From: JAGXQV01 sp964451375
GTDB taxonomy: Bacteria > Pseudomonadota > Gammaproteobacteria > Burkholderiales > Sulfuricellaceae
Reading direction: 5' to 3'
Assembly: GCA_964451375.1 (NCBI GenBank)
Contig: CAYVIN010000003.1
Coordinates: 43,552 to 107,551, forward strand
Length of the DNA stretch: 64,000 nt
Shown here: in pieces, positions 33,891-43,149 of the stretch
Layout: each line of letters opens with the position of its first letter
Numbering within the stretch: position 1 is the first letter of the stretch
Translations under genes and position numbers: made by a program
The notes under the pieces: generated by a model
The model's database searches: none
What the model saw: the letters and a program-made list of their open reading frames with translations, nothing else
Told to the model about the DNA's origin: nothing

Positions 33891-34082
33891 TTTTGCAACG
33901 CTACAAAGCGGAGATCATGCCGACCAAGCGAAGTGAAATCAAGGAAAACTCGATCCTCGGAATTCTGCTTGATACTCGCATTGCCAAAATGCCAATCGGA
34001 AAAATTGAGGGGGTCGATATTGCAAAGTTGCGTGACGAATAGCTTACCGCCTTGTCACCGGCGACCGTAATCAAGCGCCTTA
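33891..34082 (+). pseudogene. Integrase gene fragment, second copy
   Basis: These 192 bases match 10118-10309 of the island integrase without gaps and with only scattered substitutions; one creates an in-frame TAG (GACGAATAG where the intact gene has GACGAATGG). It starts abruptly after the IS5 fragment and ends at CCTTA, where the IS630-like element begins. It is a remnant of a second related integrase gene, from an earlier island or a duplication. Confidence 0.9.
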
Positions 34083-34104
34083 TTGATTCGGCCCGAATAA
34101 GTAT

Positions 34105-35121
34105 CTATGCGGCATAGCGAACTTTGGGGTCTTGGAAGAATGCTTTGACCCTTTCGGGTGATTTTTCGAGTTCAGTCATGTGATTGGTTGCCGCATTGCG
34201 AAGCTTTGTTTTGGTTCGGGGAGCCGGTACCTTTGATCCGATGGCATGTTTCAGGTCGGCATTCAGACGTTCTTCGGGATTCAACTCCGGGCTATAGCTT
34301 GGCAGATAGAACAGCTCAATTTTGTTTGTCCGTTCTGCCACCCACGCTTTTACAGGCTTGCTGTGGTGTACCCGCAAGTTGTCCAGAATCAGGAAGACCT
34401 TCTTGCCCGCATCCTTGATCAAGGCTTCCAGAAATTCGATCAGCCGGTCTGCATTGAACGCCTCATCAATAATCATCCAGCGTGTCTTACCTTGGTTGCT
34501 GACGGTGGCGATCATGGAAAGCTTCTGGCGGGCGCCTCCAACAGCGTAAGCCACCGGTGTTTGCCCTGCAGGCGCGTAGCTGCGCCCCCAAACATCGGTG
34601 TTTACCAGTGCTGTTTCATCACCCCAGTGAATCTCGCCTCCTTCTGCTTTTGCGCGTTGCTCAATAGCCGGATATTCCTCATCCAGCCATTTCTGAACCG
34701 CCTCCGGGCGCTGTTCATAAGCCTTTTTGATCGGCTTTTGCGGCGTGAAGCCCCAGCGGGCCAGATATTTTCCTACAGAGCGCACATGCAATTTGATGCC
34801 GTACTCCCGCTCAATCAATTGCATGACAGCCGCACGGCTCCATAGCGCAAAATCCATCTTCAACTGTTCGGGACGCTTGTCACAAATGGTCATGCGAATC
34901 GCCTGTTCCTGATCGGCTGTCAGGCTACGGCCCGTACCCGGCTTCTTTCCTCGCACCACCGGCTTAAGTGCCAACATCCCGCCGCTTTCGTACAAATCCA
35001 AAGCTGTACGCACCCCGGGCCAACTGAGCCCCGTCGCCGCGACGATTTGCATCACCCGCAATGCTACGATAAAACCGTTCCAATTTCCTCCTGTATCGAA
35101 CAATAACAACCTCCCCTCCAA
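34105..35121 (-). CDS. IS630-family transposase
   Basis: The 338-residue frame has an N-terminal helix-turn-helix (MQIVAATGLSWPGVRTALDL) and the full DDE catalytic set of the IS630/Tc1-mariner group: HWGDETALVNTD, VFLILDNLRVHHSKPV and YSPELNPEERLNADLK. The left side joins at TA after the integrase fragment, as expected for TA-targeting IS630 elements. I could not find matching terminal inverted repeats at the right, so the right end may be lost. The exact start is uncertain: the frame opens at a TTG at 35121, and GGAGGA occurs inside it. Confidence 0.82.
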   Translation of the reverse strand: MEGRLLLFDTGGNWNGFIVALRVMQIVAATGLSWPGVRTALDLYESGGMLALKPVVRGKKPGTGRSLTADQEQAIRMTICDKRPEQLKMDFALWSRAAVMQLIEREYGIKLHVRSVGKYLARWGFTPQKPIKKAYEQRPEAVQKWLDEEYPAIEQRAKAEGGEIHWGDETALVNTDVWGRSYAPAGQTPVAYAVGGARQKLSMIATVSNQGKTRWMIIDEAFNADRLIEFLEALIKDAGKKVFLILDNLRVHHSKPVKAWVAERTNKIELFYLPSYSPELNPEERLNADLKHAIGSKVPAPRTKTKLRNAATNHMTELEKSPERVKAFFQDPKVRYAA

Positions 35122-35307
35122 ATGATCTCAATACGAGCTTTCTTTCAGGGCAATCGTATCGCCCTCTACGGCGGTGTGGTTGCGCTAAACCTGTTCATCT
35201 CCTTCGTGGCTCTGATGGCGATATTGGAACTGCGACAGCAGAAAATGATTTCTCTCCCATTTTTCCCCCGCGACCTTCAATCGTCCCCGACCCGACAAAT
35301 TGAGAGG
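35122..35307 (+). other. Spacer with a possible gene fragment
   Basis: The plus strand from 35122 reads MISIRAFFQGNRIALYGGVV and then ALNLFISFVALMAILELRQQ, which looks like one membrane-spanning helix, and then loses any recognisable character. There is no good ribosome-binding site. It may be the start of a membrane-protein gene cut off during island rearrangement, or chance. Confidence 0.3.
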
Positions 35308-35640
35308 TCATTGCAGACCTCCCCCTACCACCGATGCGGTATATTTTCTCGGTCTTCCCCTTCCTCGTTTTTCCACAATGACAGGAGGTGCGGACGCGGC
35401 AGTCTGCACTGGGTGGGTGAACTGATTTGGATCATCCAGAAATGCTGCGAAATCTACCGTGCGAAAAAATATTTTCCCTCCAACTTTGAAGTGTGGAATT
35501 GGAAATTGACCTTGGGAAATTGAGTTACGGATTGACTGCGGATGCCAATTGATGAGTTCGGCAATCGCAGGTAGGGGCACAAGAAAGGTTTTCCCAACCA
35601 GTTCAAAGATGGCGGGAAAATGCTCGAATTGGGGTTGCAT
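35308..35640 (-). CDS. Small helix-turn-helix protein with AT-hook-like tail, possible excisionase/regulator
   Basis: From the ATG at 35640, preceded by GGAG at good spacing, the product has 110 residues. The middle (PLPAIAELINWHPQSIRNSI, then FPIPHFKVGGKIFFRTVDFA) reads like a winged-helix or AlpA/PrtN-type DNA-binding domain of mobile elements. The tail has KRGRGRPRKYT, an AT-hook core (RGRPRK). Located about 500 bases from attR, it may be the island's excisionase or integrase regulator. That role is inferred from context only. An upstream extension of the frame to 35853 looks non-coding. Confidence 0.65.
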   Translation of the reverse strand: MQPQFEHFPAIFELVGKTFLVPLPAIAELINWHPQSIRNSISQGQFPIPHFKVGGKIFFRTVDFAAFLDDPNQFTHPVQTAASAPPVIVEKRGRGRPRKYTASVVGGGLQ

Positions 35641-36035
35641 GACTTGCTCCAAGTGGAGCCCAAGCCATAATTCAACGCCGATTTTCCCTTGTGGGCGAAT
35701 GCAGGGAGGCAATCTAGCCGTTGAGCTGCGCGTAGCAGATCGCACCCGGACCCGGCGGGTTGCGCTGCCGCGAAACGCGCCGCGACAGAAATTCATTGGG
35801 GAGTGGGCGAGATAAACCCTTGACTTGCCTTGTGATGCCGCCGAGGCGACCATATTGAAATGCTGCTTTATTTTTCGTTGCGAGCTACAACGCCCAACAA
35901 TTAGATCAAATTATTTAAGAGTTGTCAACGCGAATTATTGAATAAGAAATTATTTCGAATTACTGACACAAAGAGTTGCAGCGGACGTTAACAATACTTA
36001 CAGTCGAGGTTTAACTTAAAGAACTCATCACATTT

Positions 36036-36058
36036 CTATCACACTGAAACTGTGATAG
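36036..36058. promoter_or_regulatory. Inverted repeat near attR, possible integrase/excisionase arm site
   Basis: CTATCACA and TGTGATAG flank 7 bases. The half-sites and spacer length match the repeat at 9859-9879 near attL, with half-sites in the opposite order. A 12-base string (ATTTCTATCACA, 36032-36043) is shared with the left end. It is likely a recombinase-associated site. Confidence 0.5.
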
Positions 36059-36094
36059 CGCAGTATTTACAATTATATTGGATTATGCGGAATT

Positions 36095-36121
36095 AAAAGA
36101 AAAACGGCCCCTAAGGGCCGT
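36095..36121 (-). terminator. Intrinsic terminator downstream of tRNA-Val
   Basis: On the minus strand ACGGCCC-TTAG-GGGCCGT is followed by TTTTCTTTT, a standard intrinsic terminator. It lies inside the island, 28 bases from attR, so the island now supplies the end of transcripts that cross hupB and tRNA-Val. Confidence 0.75.
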
Positions 36122-36148
36122 CTTTAAAGGCTTTTCAGCCTGTATCAC

Positions 36149-36193
36149 TGGTGGGTGCTAACGGGATCGAACCGCTGACATTCGCCTTGTAAG
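36149..36193 (-). repeat. attR: 45-bp direct repeat within tRNA-Val
   Basis: Identical to 9765-9809. It forms the 3' half of the functional tRNA-Val gene from the anticodon loop to CCA, so integration rebuilt the tRNA. It marks the right edge of the island. Confidence 0.95.
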
Positions 36194-36224
36194 GGCGACG
36201 CTCTACCAGCTGAGCTAAGCACCC
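36149..36224 (-). tRNA. tRNA-Val (TAC), island integration site
   Basis: The minus strand gives acceptor GGGTGCT paired with AGCACCC, D-arm AGCTCAGCTGGTAGAGC, anticodon loop CCTTACAAG (anticodon TAC), T-arm with GGTTCGATCCC, and an encoded CCA. The last 45 bases are the att repeat. It lies 9 bases after the hupB stop. Confidence 0.97.
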
Positions 36225-36233
36225 GAAAGTCCG

Positions 36234-36506
36234 CTAGTTTACAGCATCCTTAAGGGCTTTACCAGCCCTAAATTTCGGCACTTTTGCCGCCTTAATCGCA
36301 ATTGCTGTACCGGTACGGGGATTTCTTCCGTTTCGGGGGGCGCGGTTACCCACGTAGAAAGTTCCGAAACCAACCAAAGTTACCATCTCACCCTTTTTCA
36401 AGGCGGCTTTAACCGCACCTACCGCAGCATCCAAAGCGCGCCCGGCAGCAGCCTTGGAAATTTCGGCGGACTTGGCGATTTGATCTATCAACTCAGATTT
36501 GTTCAC
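36234..36506 (-). CDS. hupB: DNA-binding protein HU-beta
   Basis: HU is a small nucleoid protein that bends DNA. The 90 residues match the family end to end: MNKSELIDQIAKSAEISKAA, GRALDAAVGAVKAALKKGEM, VTLVGFGTFYVGNRAPRNGR and NPRTGTAIAIKAAKVPKFRA, with the Pro-containing DNA-clasping arm RNPRTG. It lies downstream of lon, the usual betaproteobacterial order. Confidence 0.97.
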   Translation of the reverse strand: MNKSELIDQIAKSAEISKAAAGRALDAAVGAVKAALKKGEMVTLVGFGTFYVGNRAPRNGRNPRTGTAIAIKAAKVPKFRAGKALKDAVN

Positions 36507-36594
36507 GGATGACCCCTTTCAGAATTTTGAAGAATACGAACAAGAAGCCCTGCAATGCGCTTTATAACAAGCGGCAAAACAAGGTGTCAAGCCA

Positions 36595-39009
36595 TCAATG
36601 TTTTGTAATACCTGATTCTTCGCCCTTTTTCTCCGCAGGGGGAATCGGAACTTCCTCCGGATCGACCAATGGCTCCGGCTTCCGTTCCAAAGCAAGGCCC
36701 AACACCTCGTCAATCCACTTTACCGGTTGAATTTCTAGGCGATTTTTGATGTTCTCCGGGATTTCCACTAAATCCTTAACGTTTTCTTGGGGAATCAATA
36801 CCAGCTTGATTCCACCCCGATGTGCGGCCAGAAGCTTTTCTTTAAGCCCGCCAATCGGCAGCACTTCACCGCGCAAGGTAATTTCGCCGGTCATGGCGAC
36901 ATCAGCACGCACCGGAATTCCCGTCAAAACGGAAACCAACGCGGTACATATTGCAACGCCGGCGCTCGGGCCATCCTTGGGTGTCGCCCCTTCCGGCAAA
37001 TGAATATGGATATCCTTCTTCTCGTAGAAATCCGCCAGGACACCTAACGCTCTTGCACGCGCCCTGACAACCGACAATGCGGCCTGGATGGACTCCTGCA
37101 TCACTTCGCCAAGCTTGCCGGTAGTAATCATCTTACCTTTTCCAGGCACAACTACACTCTCGATAGTAAGCAACTCGCCGCCAACTTCTGTCCAAGCCAA
37201 ACCAGTTACTTGGCCAACCTGATTGTTTTTTTCCGCCATTCCATAGGAAAAGCGCCGCACACCCAAGTATTTATCCAAACTGCGAGTTGTAACGGCAATT
37301 TTTCCCTGATTATTTTTAAGCAGAAGCGCCTTTACCACCTTTCGGCAAATCTTTGCGATTTCCCGCTCCAAACTCCGCACACCGGCCTCACGAGTGTAGT
37401 AGCGCACGATATCGCGCACAACACTTTCACCCATCGCCATTTCACCAGACTTCAAGCCATGCACTTTAAGTTGCTTGGGCAATAGGTAACGCATGGCAAT
37501 AGCGATTTTTTCATCCTCGGTATACCCCGACAACCTAATTACTTCCATACGATCCAGCAGTGGGGCCGGAATATTCATGGTATTGGATGTCGCCACAAAC
37601 ATCACGTCGGAAAGGTCATATTCAACCTCGACGTAGTGATCGACGAAGGTATGATTTTGTTCCGGGTCAAGGACTTCGAGCAATGCGGATGAAGGATCAC
37701 CGCGAAAATCCATTCCCATCTTGTCAACTTCATCCAGCAAAAACAGCGGATTACGCACAGCAACCTTAGTCATGCTCTGCAAAATCTTACCCGGCATGGA
37801 GCCTATATAAGTACGGCGATGGCCGCGAATTTCGGCCTCGTCACGGACACCGCCCAGCGCCATACGAACAAATTTGCGATTGGTGGCGCGCGCGATGGAC
37901 TGCCCAAGCGAGGTTTTCCCCACACCAGGCGGCCCAACCAGACAAAGTATCGGCGCCTTCAGCTTATCGACGCGCTGCTGAACAGCAAGATATTCGACAA
38001 TACGTTCTTTGACTTTTTCCAATCCGTAATGATCTTCTTCCAAAACGGCTTCAGCAGCCTTGAGATCCTTGCTGATCTTGGTTTTCTTTTTCCAAGGCAA
38101 GCCAACCAATACATCGATAAAATTGCGCACCACGGTCGCTTCAGCCGACATCGGCGACATCAGGCGCAATTTTTTCAACTCGGATTCGGCTTTGGCATGA
38201 GCTTCCTTGGGCATCTGCGCTGACTTGATTTTCTTGGCTAGCTCGTCGAGGTCAGCCCCCTCCTCCATGTCGCCCAGTTCCTTCTGGATAGCCTTGACCT
38301 GCTCATTCAGATAATACTCACGCTGGCTCTTCTCCATTTGGCGTTTCACGCGACCACGAATGCGCTTTTCCACCTGGAGAATATCGATTTCCGCATCGAG
38401 TATCCCGAGCATGTGTTCGAGACGCTTACGAACCGGCAGCATCTCAAGAATTTCCTGCTTTTGCTCGATCTTGAGGGGCAAATGAGCGGCAATAGTATCT
38501 GCCAAACGCCCCGCCTCATCGATACTTGCCAAAGAGGTCAGTATTTCCGGGGGGATTTTTTTATTCAGTTTGACGTACTGGTCAAACTGAGCAAAAAGAC
38601 CGCGCCGCAAGGCTTCCACCTCATGGTCAGGAATTTCTTCCTCGGGATTGGTCGGTTGAATGTCTGCAACGAAATGGGTGCGCTGATCATGGAAATGCAG
38701 AACCGCAGCACGATGATTTCCCTCCACCAGCACTTTTACAGTGCCATCAGGAAGTTTGAGCATTTGCAGGATGCTGGCGACACAACCGACGCGATACATG
38801 TCATCGGGCGCAGGGTCGTCCTTCGAAGCCGATTTTTGGGCGGCCAACATAATATGCTTGCCTGACTCCATCGCGGTTTCCAGCGCCTTAATGGATTTCG
38901 GACGCCCCACGAAGAGCGGGATCACCATATGAGGAAACACCACCACGTCGCGTAGCGGCAACAGTGGCAAAGTCAGGAGTCCATCCGGGGAATTGGTTTG
39001 CATGGTCAT
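36595..39009 (-). CDS. lon: ATP-dependent protease Lon
   Basis: The 804-residue protein is full length for LonA. It has the N-terminal substrate domain (LPLLPLRDVVVFPHMVIPLF), a coiled linker with REYYLNEQVKAIQKELGD, the AAA+ module with Walker A GPPGVGKTSLGQ and Walker B FLLDEVDKMG, and the C-terminal protease with the Ser-Lys dyad: Ser in KDGPSAGVAI and Lys in GGLKEKLLAAHRGG. Lon degrades misfolded and short-lived regulatory proteins. It lies between clpX and hupB, as in the conserved cluster. Confidence 0.97.
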   Translation of the reverse strand: MTMQTNSPDGLLTLPLLPLRDVVVFPHMVIPLFVGRPKSIKALETAMESGKHIMLAAQKSASKDDPAPDDMYRVGCVASILQMLKLPDGTVKVLVEGNHRAAVLHFHDQRTHFVADIQPTNPEEEIPDHEVEALRRGLFAQFDQYVKLNKKIPPEILTSLASIDEAGRLADTIAAHLPLKIEQKQEILEMLPVRKRLEHMLGILDAEIDILQVEKRIRGRVKRQMEKSQREYYLNEQVKAIQKELGDMEEGADLDELAKKIKSAQMPKEAHAKAESELKKLRLMSPMSAEATVVRNFIDVLVGLPWKKKTKISKDLKAAEAVLEEDHYGLEKVKERIVEYLAVQQRVDKLKAPILCLVGPPGVGKTSLGQSIARATNRKFVRMALGGVRDEAEIRGHRRTYIGSMPGKILQSMTKVAVRNPLFLLDEVDKMGMDFRGDPSSALLEVLDPEQNHTFVDHYVEVEYDLSDVMFVATSNTMNIPAPLLDRMEVIRLSGYTEDEKIAIAMRYLLPKQLKVHGLKSGEMAMGESVVRDIVRYYTREAGVRSLEREIAKICRKVVKALLLKNNQGKIAVTTRSLDKYLGVRRFSYGMAEKNNQVGQVTGLAWTEVGGELLTIESVVVPGKGKMITTGKLGEVMQESIQAALSVVRARARALGVLADFYEKKDIHIHLPEGATPKDGPSAGVAICTALVSVLTGIPVRADVAMTGEITLRGEVLPIGGLKEKLLAAHRGGIKLVLIPQENVKDLVEIPENIKNRLEIQPVKWIDEVLGLALERKPEPLVDPEEVPIPPAEKKGEESGITKH

Positions 39010-39104
39010 AAAAGGTCACCTAAATTGGCAAATTGCCCGCTAAGGACAGTTTGGGGCTTACCGCCTCAATTCAAGCCATGAAACACAGCAAGAGAAAATA
39101 TCGT

Positions 39105-40370
39105 TCAGGCCGATCCAGCCAACCGGCCTTGCTCAGAATAAATCAACAGTGGTTTGCTTTCGCCGTTGATTACCCCATCATCCACCACCACTTTGGTGAC
39201 GTTGCTCAAGGAAGGAAGATCGAACATGGTATCAAGCAGGGTATGCTCCAAAATCGAGCGCAAACCACGCGCACCGGTCTTGCGGGCCAGGGCTTTCTTG
39301 GCAATGGCGGAAAGCGCTTGATCGCGGAATTCCAGATCTGCGCCTTCCATCGAGAAAAGTTTTTGATATTGCTTGGTCAGCGCATTCTTGGGTTCGGTCA
39401 GGATGCGCACCAAGGCGCTTTCATCAAGGTCTTCCAGCGTCGCAACCACCGGCAGACGCCCGACAAATTCGGGAATCAGGCCATATTTGATCAGGTCTTC
39501 CGGCTCGACATCACGCAACACTTCACCGATCAACTTACGGTCATCCTTGCTTTTGACTTCCGCACCGAATCCAATTCCACCCTTTTCCGAACGATTACGG
39601 ATCACTTTTTCCAACCCGCTGAAGGCACCACCACACAGAAACAGAATATTGGTGGTATCAATCTGAACAAAATCCTGATTGGGATGTTTGCGCCCCCCCT
39701 GCGGAGGAACCGAAGCAATGGTTCCTTCTATCAACTTGAGCAGTGCTTGTTGCACACCTTCGCCGGACACGTCGCGAGTAATCGATGGGTTGTCCGACTT
39801 GCGGGAAATCTTGTCGATTTCGTCGATGTAGACGATGCCCTGCTGAGCCTTTTCGATGTCGTAATCGCACTTTTGCAGGAGCTTCTGGATGATGTTTTCC
39901 ACATCCTCACCAACATAACCGGCTTCAGTAAGCGTGGTGGCGTCAGCAATCACAAAAGGTACATTCAACATGCGGGCAAGCGTCTGCGCCAGCAAGGTTT
40001 TTCCCGACCCCGTCGGGCCGATCAACAATATATTGCTTTTGGACAGTTCGACTTCATCCTTGTCCTTGCCGGTATTGCGAAGACGTTTGTAGTGGTTGTA
40101 GACGGCGACCGACAACGCCTTCTTGGCAAGCGGCTGACCAATCACGTACTCGTCGAGAATCCGGCAGATTTCCTGCGGAACCGGCAAATCGGAAGTCGAA
40201 GATTTGCTGTCATCGCCTTGAGTTTCGTCACGGATGATGTCATTACACAGGCTGACACACTCGTCGCATATGAATACCGAAGGCCCGGCAATCAGCTTGC
40301 GCACCTCATGCTGGCTCTTGCCGCAAAAGGAGCAATACAGCAATTTGTCAGCGCCGGATTTGTCTGCCAT
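39105..40370 (-). CDS. clpX: ATP-dependent Clp protease ATP-binding subunit ClpX
   Basis: ClpX unfolds tagged proteins and feeds them to ClpP. The 421 residues contain the N-terminal Cys4 zinc domain (YCSFCGKSQHEVRKL, FICDECVSLC), the AAA+ core with Walker A GPTGSGKTLLAQ and Walker B VYIDEIDKI, and the IGF-like loop region GFGAEVKS. It follows clpP by 20 bases, the standard tig-clpP-clpX-lon order. Confidence 0.97.
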   Translation of the reverse strand: MADKSGADKLLYCSFCGKSQHEVRKLIAGPSVFICDECVSLCNDIIRDETQGDDSKSSTSDLPVPQEICRILDEYVIGQPLAKKALSVAVYNHYKRLRNTGKDKDEVELSKSNILLIGPTGSGKTLLAQTLARMLNVPFVIADATTLTEAGYVGEDVENIIQKLLQKCDYDIEKAQQGIVYIDEIDKISRKSDNPSITRDVSGEGVQQALLKLIEGTIASVPPQGGRKHPNQDFVQIDTTNILFLCGGAFSGLEKVIRNRSEKGGIGFGAEVKSKDDRKLIGEVLRDVEPEDLIKYGLIPEFVGRLPVVATLEDLDESALVRILTEPKNALTKQYQKLFSMEGADLEFRDQALSAIAKKALARKTGARGLRSILEHTLLDTMFDLPSLSNVTKVVVDDGVINGESKPLLIYSEQGRLAGSA

Positions 40371-40390
40371 TTATCTGTCCTATCGTTTCG

Positions 40391-41020
<630 letters not shown>

Positions 41021-41023
41021 CGC

Positions 41024-42325
41024 TCAAGCATTCCCCATCAATTCGTCGAAACTCATGGCCTTATCGACCACCTTGGCTTGCTCCAGAACCCAGTTTACCA
41101 CGCTATCCTCCAAGGCAATGGACTCGACCTCGGACAAACGCTCGGGGCTGGCGTAATACCAATTCACCACTTCTTCCGGCTGCTCAAAAGTTTCTGCGTG
41201 TTCATCGACGAGCGCACGCACTTGTTCGGCGGACGGCTTGATCTGGTTGGACTGAACCACCTGGGCCAACACCAATCCCAGACGCACACGCTCCTTGGCC
41301 TGTTCTTCAAACATCTCGCGCGGCATGGACATTTCCGCCGCTTTCTCAGGGCTCAAGCCCATCTGTTCAGCAGCGTAACCTTGCAAACGCTCGATTTCCA
41401 TATCAATCAGGGCATTCGGCAAATCGAATGAGGAAGACTCAACCAAGGTTTTCATCGCCTGTTCCTTGATCTTGGTACGAATGCGGCGCTTCACTTCGCG
41501 CTCCACATTCTTGCGGATTTCTTCGCGCATCTTCACAAGATCACCGTCATCGATACCCAGCGTCTTGGCGAAATCAGCGTCAACTGCCGGCAACACCGGC
41601 TCTTCCACGCTATTGAGGGTGATTTCAAAAGTCACCAGCTTGCCGGCCAATTCCTTGGCGTGATAATCCTCGGGGAAAGTCATATCGAAAACTTTATTTT
41701 CGCCAACCTTCATCCCGACAACTGCGTCTTCGAAGTCCTTCAGCGCACGACCATCACCCAGCACCAGCTTGTAGCCCTTAGCTTGACCGCCCTTGAAATC
41801 CTCACCACCGGTTTTGCCGTGGTAGTCGATGGAGACCTGATCGCCGGTCGCTGCTGCGCGTTCCACCGCGTTAAAAGTCACTCTTTGCTTGCGCAGAATT
41901 TCGATGGTTTTGTCGATATCGGCATCAGACACCGCAACATCGGGACGATCAATAGCCAGTGCGGAAATATCCCCGACCACCACTTCCGGATAAATTTCAA
42001 AAATCGCACTGAACACCAGATCCTGCGATCCTTCCGGAGAAGGTTTACCTTCGATACGCGGGTTTCCGGCCACCTTGAGATTTTGTTGGCGCACAGCCTC
42101 CGAGAAACCCGACTGCACCACCTCACCCAGGACTTCCTGACGAACCTGGAAGCCGTACTGCTGCGCAACCACTTTCAGCGGCACCTTGCCGGGACGAAAA
42201 CCGTCCATTTTTACATTGCGCGCCAGCTTCTGGATACGCTTATCCACTTCAGCCTCGAACATGGCCATCGGAATCGAAATATCCAGTTGCCGTTCCAACG
42301 AATTCACTACGTTCTCAGTTTGCAT
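41024..42325 (-). CDS. tig: Trigger factor
   Basis: Trigger factor is the ribosome-bound chaperone with prolyl isomerase activity. From the ATG at 42325 (GAGG box upstream) the protein has 433 residues: an N-terminal ribosome-binding domain with the signature GFRPGKVPLKVVAQQYG, a central FKBP-type domain (DQVSIDYHGKTGGEDFKGGQ, FEDAVVGMKVGENKVFDMTF), and a helical C-domain. An in-frame upstream start at 42346 would add seven unconserved residues. It heads the tig-clpP-clpX-lon cluster. Confidence 0.96.
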   Translation of the reverse strand: MQTENVVNSLERQLDISIPMAMFEAEVDKRIQKLARNVKMDGFRPGKVPLKVVAQQYGFQVRQEVLGEVVQSGFSEAVRQQNLKVAGNPRIEGKPSPEGSQDLVFSAIFEIYPEVVVGDISALAIDRPDVAVSDADIDKTIEILRKQRVTFNAVERAAATGDQVSIDYHGKTGGEDFKGGQAKGYKLVLGDGRALKDFEDAVVGMKVGENKVFDMTFPEDYHAKELAGKLVTFEITLNSVEEPVLPAVDADFAKTLGIDDGDLVKMREEIRKNVEREVKRRIRTKIKEQAMKTLVESSSFDLPNALIDMEIERLQGYAAEQMGLSPEKAAEMSMPREMFEEQAKERVRLGLVLAQVVQSNQIKPSAEQVRALVDEHAETFEQPEEVVNWYYASPERLSEVESIALEDSVVNWVLEQAKVVDKAMSFDELMGNA

Positions 42326-42355
42326 TTCCCAGTCCTCAAGTAGCAATAATTATCC

Positions 42356-42440
<85 letters not shown>

Positions 42441-42649
42441 GAAAATAGACAAAGTTTTAAGGATACCATAAAGGTAACAGGTCAGGAAAACAGGATCGAC
42501 ATACGACAACCGCTTTCCGGCATCCAAGTCAGCAGCGAGAACAACTCTCCGCCGCCCCCAATCAGCGAAAAACCATCATCAATTCAGGAACGATCCAATC
42601 AAAGCGCAGTATCATAACAACTATCGCAATGCCATCGAGGAATAGGGAA

Positions 42650-43120
42650 ATGGCTTTCAACAAGGAACTTCTGAAACAGAACATCAAGCCGTTGCTCGGC
42701 GGAGTCACGCTGGGTATGTTACTCGGCGCGGGCGCAGCGGGGTATGCCGTATTTGCCAGCCAAGCGTCTGGTCGCAAGGCTCTGGAGGACATCGTCAAGG
42801 TAACAGCGGAACTGGCCACTTGCAACGCCTCAGTCAAGGAAGCAAGCGACGGGATTGCCGCAGCCAAGGCCCAGCAGGAAAAATCCGAAGCGGAAAAAGC
42901 CAGCCTGCAGAAACAGCTTGCCGAAGCCATATCTGAAATCGATACGTTAACCGCCAATCTGAAAAAAGCCCAGACCAAAACACCCGAAAAACCATCCGCC
43001 CCCCACACTTCCGCACAGACGCCTCCCCACAAGCCCACCACACCCAGCTACATAAGGCGACCGGCCAAGCCAGCAAGCCGCGAGGATGCGCCTCGCGAAA
43101 ACTGGGAAGACGGTTTGTAG
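42650..43120 (+). CDS. Hypothetical single-pass membrane protein with coiled coil
   Basis: From the ATG at 42650 (AGGGAA upstream) the product has 156 residues. Visible parts are one N-terminal membrane helix (PLLGGVTLGMLLGAGAAGYA), an Ala/Glu/Lys-rich coiled coil of about 65 residues (KAQQEKSEAEKASLQKQLAE), and a Pro/Thr/Arg-rich tail. I do not recognise the family; the build suggests an envelope protein with a periplasmic coil. It is convergent with recD. Confidence 0.6.
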   Translation: MAFNKELLKQNIKPLLGGVTLGMLLGAGAAGYAVFASQASGRKALEDIVKVTAELATCNASVKEASDGIAAAKAQQEKSEAEKASLQKQLAEAISEIDTLTANLKKAQTKTPEKPSAPHTSAQTPPHKPTTPSYIRRPAKPASREDAPRENWEDGL

Positions 43121-43149
43121 TTCTTCTACACCAACATCCTCCTGCCCGA

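Larger units (their letters stand above)
35641..36148. other. Right-end region of the island
   Basis: About 500 bases with no supported gene. The part from 35860 to 36090 is very AT-rich. It contains the inverted repeat at 36036-36058 that mirrors the one near attL, and the terminator hairpin at 36095-36121. It likely holds the element's attachment-arm DNA. Confidence 0.5.
9765..36193. mobile_element. Genomic island inserted in tRNA-Val
   Basis: About 26.4 kb lies between two perfect 45-bp direct repeats that match the 3' end of tRNA-Val. A tyrosine integrase sits 120 bases inside the left repeat and a small DNA-binding protein lies near the right one. The outside genes, tRNA-Asp/ppiD on one side and tRNA-Val/hupB/lon on the other, form one conserved cluster when the island is removed. 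Cargo is dominated by O-polysaccharide assembly, export and modification genes, with many insertion-sequence scars. A 192-bp second integrase fragment suggests more than one integration or rearrangement event. Confidence 0.93.
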
